A stretch of DNA of 32,538 nucleotides, taken from Fibrobacter sp. GTDB lineage: Bacteria; Fibrobacterota; Fibrobacteria; Fibrobacterales; Fibrobacteraceae. The translations under genes and the position numbers were made by a program. This document shows, one piece after another, positions 28,940 to 32,538 of the stretch (position 1 is its first letter; every line of letters starts with the position of its first letter). The notes beneath the pieces are model-generated. The model saw only the letters and a program-made list of their open reading frames with translations, searched no databases and was not told the origin of the DNA. The stretch spans positions 1-32,538 of the forward strand of contig JAKSID010000030.1 in the NCBI GenBank assembly GCA_024399035.1, in the 5' to 3' direction.

Positions 28940-30360
28940 AGTCCGTTTCTTTTAAGCCAGCTATCAATGCGGGAATTCAGGTCTTTTCCGCCGCTGTAGT
29001 AAAATTCAAAGGGAAATCCCACATAGCTTTTCTGCAGTTTCTTGTTCAGATCAGAAACGCTGTCGCCGTAGCGGGTGCCTCCATGGCTTGAAAAACTGGC
29101 CACGGTCTTGCCTTTGAAATCGTAACTTTCCAGGAAAGTGAATACAGGCATGGGAATGGTCGCCCACCAGGTAGGATACCCCAGCAAGACAACATTGTAC
29201 TTGGACATGTCCTTGATTTTAGTTTTGAGGGGCGGGCGGGCATCGCTGTTCAAATCCTTCTGGGTAACTTCGTAAATGCCACCGCGGTAAGGCTTCGCCA
29301 TTTCGATTTCCACTAGGTCAACATTTCCGTCGCCGTACTTCTTTTTCATCTGCTTTGAAATGTATTCCGCAGCACTCTGTGTGTTGCCGGAATAACTGAA
29401 GTAGGCTACGAGAATTTTCGGATTTTTCGGAATGCTGATGACGTTGATTTCGGAATTGAATTTTGTTTCGATGATCTCGGCGGAATTCGCGGTGCCCTTG
29501 GTGTTGTCTGCGTTGCGTGCAATTCTGAAGCCCAGGTTTTGGTCGCTATCCAACGGGTTGGTGGCAGAACGGTAGGCACTTCTCAAGTGCTTTCCGAAAT
29601 CGTTGTAGGCACCGCCGCGGTTCACTCGATAAATTCCAATGCGTGGCCCTGTAGGGTTCTGCTTTTCAGCTTCGTTATATTCGCCGTAATAGTCAAAGAC
29701 CCATTCGCTGACGTTGCCGTGCATATTGTACAATCCAAATGCATTGGGCTTGTAGGAATTGACTGCGACGGGCTCGTCAATGACGGAGCCGGGCACCACA
29801 TTCTTGTTGGTGTGATGCATGTAGTTTTCTTCGATCAGATACGGATAGCTTCCGTAATAGTTGGCGTCTTCAACGCGGTTCCATTTTCCCGTGCTGAAAA
29901 CAGTTGTAGTTCCTGCGCGGTTGGCGTATTCCCATTCCGCCTCGGTAAGTAGGCGGTAGCCATTGGCGCTGCGATTCCAGGTGACGGTTATGTCGCGGGT
30001 TTTGCCAGATTCACCACGACTGACCTTATAGGCTTCCTGCAATCCTTCGGCCCGACTTTTTGCGTTGCAGAATTCAATGGCGTCGTAGTAGGTGACGTTT
30101 TGAACAGGGAGGTTCCCGCCCTTGAAGGTGCTGGGATTCCTGCCGGTGATTTTCTCGTAATCCTTCTGCTGGACTTCGTAGGCGTCCACATAAAAATCGC
30201 CGAGGGTAACTTGATGTTGCTTTTCGTCCAGTTGACGTTGGCGCTCCGTGGCGGGGCTTCCCATGGTAAATGTTCCGCCCTTTACAAGTACCATCTTGCT
30301 TTCTGCGAACGCAGAAACAGAGGCTATTAAAATGCCCAAAGTAATGATTTGTTTTTTCAT
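28936..30360 (-). CDS. Exported SUMF1/FGE-like - flavodoxin fusion protein
   Basis: 474 residues in two domains. After a Sec signal peptide (MKKQIITLGILIASVSAFA), residues ~22-282 form a SUMF1/formylglycine-generating-enzyme-like domain: MVLVKGGTFTMGS, YEVQQKDYEKITG, LPVQNVTYYDAIEFCNA, YRLLTEAEWEYANRAG, GLYNMHGNVSEWVFD, YRVNRGGAYNDF, NLGFRIAR. The catalytic Cys pair of true FGE is absent (RGGAYNDFGKHLRSAYRS; the only Cys is C98), so it probably binds or uses another chemistry. Residues ~313-474 are a flavodoxin with FMN-phosphate loop SYSGNTQ (322-328) and VLLGYPTWWATIPMPVFTFLE. It is the last gene of a minus-strand operon with the membrane protein and flavodoxin upstream, 37 bp from its neighbour. 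This fusion is unfamiliar to me; the function is inferred to be redox, outside the cytoplasm. Confidence 0.88.
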   Translation of the reverse strand: MKKQIITLGILIASVSAFAESKMVLVKGGTFTMGSPATERQRQLDEKQHQVTLGDFYVDAYEVQQKDYEKITGRNPSTFKGGNLPVQNVTYYDAIEFCNAKSRAEGLQEAYKVSRGESGKTRDITVTWNRSANGYRLLTEAEWEYANRAGTTTVFSTGKWNRVEDANYYGSYPYLIEENYMHHTNKNVVPGSVIDEPVAVNSYKPNAFGLYNMHGNVSEWVFDYYGEYNEAEKQNPTGPRIGIYRVNRGGAYNDFGKHLRSAYRSATNPLDSDQNLGFRIARNADNTKGTANSAEIIETKFNSEINVISIPKNPKILVAYFSYSGNTQSAAEYISKQMKKKYGDGNVDLVEIEMAKPYRGGIYEVTQKDLNSDARPPLKTKIKDMSKYNVVLLGYPTWWATIPMPVFTFLESYDFKGKTVASFSSHGGTRYGDSVSDLNKKLQKSYVGFPFEFYYSGGKDLNSRIDSWLKRNGL

Positions 30361-30397
30361 AAAACGACCTTTGCGAATTTTAATGCTCGCGGATCGA

Positions 30398-31045
30398 TTA
30401 GGATCTTTTAAGAAGTTTCATTCCCAGATGGGTAACAACGCACATGCCTGCCGAAATTCCAAGCAACTGCAGTACAGCCGCGGTGACGCTTTCTGCGGCC
30501 ATTTTCCAGCCGCCAGTCACGAACATGTATACGTAAAGTTCAGATTGTATAAATCCATAGACGCCTGCGGCAATCAACAGCCCGTAGGCGATAAACAGCA
30601 ACGACATTTTCCAGACGCGGCTGCGGCAATAATTTTCCAGTGCATTCAGCTTTGTATCAAGATGGAATCCCAGGTGGACAAGCATCACCATAAAGCCCCA
30701 GCAGCAGCTGGCCAGGTGTAGCTCTCTGGCTGTCTGTGTCGTTTTCATAGGAGACCATTCAAAAACAAGTCCGGTCATAAAGATGGAGCTAATTGCCATG
30801 GTGATCATCAAGGCGAACAAAAGCCAGTCTGTTACGTTCATGGCGATACGTCGGGCGTTCCATTTGCCCTTGCTGATGGTTTTGTAAAACCAGAAGTTCA
30901 TCACGTGATGGATAATGAATAAAACGAAAAGCGAAATGCCTACGTAGCCATGGCTGGTCAAGTCATGGATGGCGCCATAGCTCATGAGGTACAGAAAGCA
31001 ACTGTACATCAGAACATCAATGACAATTTTCGCAATTCGTTTCAT
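30398..31045 (-). CDS. Multi-helix membrane protein, DUF4405-like (putative b-type cytochrome)
   Basis: 215 residues with about five or six hydrophobic helices. His residues fall in helices in cytochrome-b-like places: H46/H47 (FIIHHVMNFWFY), H110 (ARELHLASCCWGF) and H124/H128 (MLVHLGFHLD). The pattern HH...F, then H-x13-H-x3-H, resembles the DUF4405 membrane family, from memory and without a search. Such proteins are thought to bind heme, though I know of no established function. It sits 24 bp after an exported flavodoxin and 37 bp before an exported flavodoxin fusion, so it may carry electrons from the quinone pool to them. The ribosome binding site is poor, suggesting coupling. Confidence 0.75.
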   Translation of the reverse strand: MKRIAKIVIDVLMYSCFLYLMSYGAIHDLTSHGYVGISLFVLFIIHHVMNFWFYKTISKGKWNARRIAMNVTDWLLFALMITMAISSIFMTGLVFEWSPMKTTQTARELHLASCCWGFMVMLVHLGFHLDTKLNALENYCRSRVWKMSLLFIAYGLLIAAGVYGFIQSELYVYMFVTGGWKMAAESVTAAVLQLLGISAGMCVVTHLGMKLLKRS

Positions 31046-31069
31046 GGATGGCGCGACCCCAGACCAGAA

Positions 31070-31591
31070 TTACTTCAAGGCTCCATCTACAAACTTCTTG
31101 ATGTCCGCTTCGGAACCGTAATTGAACTCCTTTCCACCCTTGAAGATGGAACCCTTGGCAGCCTTTGCAATATCCTTACCACTGGGACCAAGTCCGCTTC
31201 CGCCACTGGTGCAGAGAGTAATCAGGTTCTTCTTTTCGAAGCTCTGGCTTTCTACAAAGGTGTACATGATCTTGGGTGCGTATCCCCACCAGATGGGGTA
31301 GGCGAGGATGACTGTATCGTAATCCTTCACGTCAATTTTGTTCTTGATGGCGGGGCGGCTCTTGGGATCGTTGCTCTCGATGGTGGAACGGGACTTTTTG
31401 TCGTGCCAATTCAAGTCTGCAGAAGTGTATGCCTGCGCAGGAACAATTTCGAACAGGTCGGCGCCAACAGCCTTGGCTGCTTTTTCGGCCATTTGCTTAG
31501 TGGTCCCGGTGGCGCTGAAATATACCACTGCGGTTTTTGCGTTTGCCATGCAGAACACTCCTAGAATAAACGCTAAAAACAGTTTTTTCAT
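31070..31591 (-). CDS. Exported flavodoxin
   Basis: 173 residues. A short signal peptide (MKKLFLAFILGVFCMANA) precedes a flavodoxin fold: AVVYFSATGTTKQMAEKAAKA with the FMN-phosphate loop SATGTTK (26-32), DTVILAYPIWWGYAPKIMYTFVE, and NLITLCTSGGSGLG, the isoalloxazine-contacting loops. It belongs to the Flavodoxin_4-like, WrbA-distant group common beside nitroreductases. GGAG lies eight bases before the ATG. It is the first gene of the operon driven by the MerR-type promoter at 31640-31670. Flavodoxins are usually cytoplasmic, so the clear signal peptide is notable. Electron donor and target are unknown. Confidence 0.9.
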   Translation of the reverse strand: MKKLFLAFILGVFCMANAKTAVVYFSATGTTKQMAEKAAKAVGADLFEIVPAQAYTSADLNWHDKKSRSTIESNDPKSRPAIKNKIDVKDYDTVILAYPIWWGYAPKIMYTFVESQSFEKKNLITLCTSGGSGLGPSGKDIAKAAKGSIFKGGKEFNYGSEADIKKFVDGALK

Positions 31592-31639
31592 TTTGACACT
31601 CCATGCCGACGTATGCGGCCAACAAAAGAATTCCCTGTA

Positions 31640-31670
31640 AATATAAGACCTAGAGTTGGCTCTAGGTCAA
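31640..31670 (-). promoter_or_regulatory. MerR-type promoter of the flavodoxin operon (19-bp spacer)
   Basis: On the minus strand TTGACC (31670-31665), a 19-bp spacer containing TAGAGCCAACTCTA, and TATATT (31645-31640). Same geometry as the merR promoter. Confidence 0.87.
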
Positions 31671-31707
31671 GGGTGGAATTCTTTTTTTGCGATTTTTGAT
31701 GCTCGGC

Positions 31708-32250
31708 TTATTTGATGTAGTAAACGTAGTTTTCCTTGCGGGCGAGGGCCTTGGGCACGGGAGTCTGGCGGTAGCCTAAGGCTACGTGACCGATGCCTTC
31801 GTAGTTTCCTTCGATGCCCAGCTTTTTCAGGATTGCCTTGCCGAATTCGCTTTCGAATTCCTGACGGGCACGGTGAATCCAGACGCTGCCCAGGCCGATG
31901 CTGGCTGCAGCGTTCATCAGGTTTCCCATGACGAGGCTGCCGTCATTGATGTAGGTGCCGGAAGCATTGTTGGCATCGCGATCGGCGATGACAATCAGGA
32001 TGACGGGCGCACCATAGAAGGGGTCGAAACCTTCTTCCCAGCCGCCGATCTTGCGGTTCTCTTCGGCAATCTGGTCGCGCATTTCCTTGTTGGTGACGGC
32101 GATGATGATGGAAGACTGCTGGTTCTTTCCAGAGGGGGCGAAAGTGCCTGCGCGGAGCACCGCTTCCAATTCTTCGTCGGTAATCATGTCGGGTTTGAAC
32201 TTGCGGCAGCTGCGGCGGGTTTCCAAAGTCATCAGGGTTTCGTTCATCAT
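31708..32250 (-). CDS. Nitroreductase-family protein
   Basis: FMN-dependent NAD(P)H oxidoreductase fold: LETRRSCRKFKPDMITDEEL and AGTFAPSGKNQQSS are the family's FMN-binding start, with YINDGSLVMGNLMNAAASIGLGSVWIHRA and EGIGHVALGYRQ later. About 180 residues from ATG 32250 (a second ATG follows directly); AGGT lies upstream. The longer frame from 32328 is less likely. Unlike its neighbours it has no signal peptide and should be cytoplasmic. It is co-oriented with and upstream of the flavodoxin operon, and its start faces the third MerR-type promoter. Likely reduces quinones, nitro-compounds or similar electrophiles; substrate not deducible. Confidence 0.88.
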   Translation of the reverse strand: MMNETLMTLETRRSCRKFKPDMITDEELEAVLRAGTFAPSGKNQQSSIIIAVTNKEMRDQIAEENRKIGGWEEGFDPFYGAPVILIVIADRDANNASGTYINDGSLVMGNLMNAAASIGLGSVWIHRARQEFESEFGKAILKKLGIEGNYEGIGHVALGYRQTPVPKALARKENYVYYIK

Positions 32251-32366
32251 TGTTTTACCTATGGCGAAAAAGTTTTGCCGAGGGCCATTCGGCACCACGT
32301 TCATTATAAAAATAGCATTTTCGAACAACTGACTTTATAAAAAATGAAATTTATTTAAACATGGTC

Positions 32367-32397
32367 TTGACCTAGAGTTAACTCTATGTGATATATT
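32367..32397 (+). promoter_or_regulatory. MerR-type promoter of the third flavodoxin gene (19-bp spacer)
   Basis: TTGACC (32367-32372), a 19-bp spacer with the perfect palindrome TAGAGTTAACTCTA, and TATATT (32392-32397). The ATG follows 20 bp later. Confidence 0.87.
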
Positions 32398-32417
32398 GTA
32401 GAACAAAAGAGGTTCCA

Positions 32418-32538
32418 ATGAAAAAGATTATCCTCATACTTTTAACAATCCTTATGGGGGCTGCCATGGCTACTGAATCCAAAAAACTGGTCATCTATTA
32501 TTCCCGTGCCGACGAAAACTATAGCGTGGGCTATATCA
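32418..32538 (+). CDS. Exported flavodoxin-family protein (3' partial)
   Basis: The first 40 residues are visible: a signal peptide (MKKIILILLTILMGAAMA) followed by KKLVIYYSRADENYSVGYI. The YYSRADENYSVG phrase is the start of flavodoxins whose phosphate loop is interrupted by a short insertion (typically SR.GENY.VG....GNT). AGAGG precedes the ATG, 20 bp after the -10 of a MerR-type promoter. The gene runs off the window, so domain completeness and following genes are unknown. Confidence 0.8.
   Translation, partial: MKKIILILLTILMGAAMATESKKLVIYYSRADENYSVGYI

Noticed and set aside
31535..31591. Flavodoxin as a lipoprotein (Cys in its signal peptide)
   Set aside because: The residues before C14 (GVF) do not form a lipobox; an ordinary signal peptidase I site after MANA fits better.
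32280..32330. A promoter for the nitroreductase (TATAAT on the minus strand, 32308-32303)
   Set aside because: No acceptable -35 box lies at a normal distance, so it is too weak to list.

Overview
The window looks like a chromosome fragment from a Fibrobacter species (Fibrobacterota, FCB group; a gut or rumen fibre degrader). The main evidence is a GH16 lichenase with the circularly permuted fold known from Fibrobacter succinogenes 1,3-1,4-beta-glucanase, with Pro/Ser-rich PxSSSS linkers. A set of secreted glycoside hydrolases also share a catalytic domain - CBM6 - conserved C-terminal module layout. All assignments were made by eye from translated motifs; no searches were run.

Region 1 (1-20860) is a hemicellulase island. 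In order it holds: the end of a beta-helix/CBM6 protein; a GH2 beta-galactosidase; a GH95 alpha-L-fucosidase or alpha-L-galactosidase; a GH27 alpha-galactosidase; a GH5 endoglycanase; a small charged ORF with an apparent frameshift; a divergent GH16 lichenase; and three GH10 xylanases, the last two being recent tandem duplicates. Nearly every gene is a separate transcription unit with its own terminator. Upstream of seven enzyme genes I find a 15-20 bp palindromic element (consensus about TTGACAAANNGTCCATAGAA) followed, 58 bp later (57 in one case), by a TAnnTTTR-like element resembling the Bacteroidetes-type -7 box. This looks like an activator site at fixed class-I-like distance and defines a co-regulated set. 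An eighth copy sits in front of no ORF but ahead of a terminator, suggesting a small RNA of about 75 nt. Together the enzymes would cut xylan and mixed-linkage glucan backbones and strip galactose/fucose-type side chains outside the cell.

Region 2 (20860-27140) is housekeeping: rplM-rpsI, rpsB-tsf, pyrH, frr, uppS-cdsA. rpsI appears to start at ATC, and rpsB has a structured leader.

Region 3 (27140-32538) holds a membrane GGDEF protein with degenerate metal-site residues and then a redox/stress locus. That locus has a MerR-family regulator, a nitroreductase, a multi-helix membrane protein with His pairs (DUF4405-like), two complete flavodoxins with signal peptides (one fused to a SUMF1/FGE-like domain), and the start of a third exported flavodoxin. 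Three promoters here share a 19-bp spacer containing a TAGAG-N4-CTCTA-type palindrome, the classic MerR arrangement, at the merR gene, the flavodoxin operon and the third flavodoxin. I infer a MerR-controlled extracytoplasmic flavodoxin electron-transfer system; this and the 58-bp-geometry regulon are the two most interesting things in the window.
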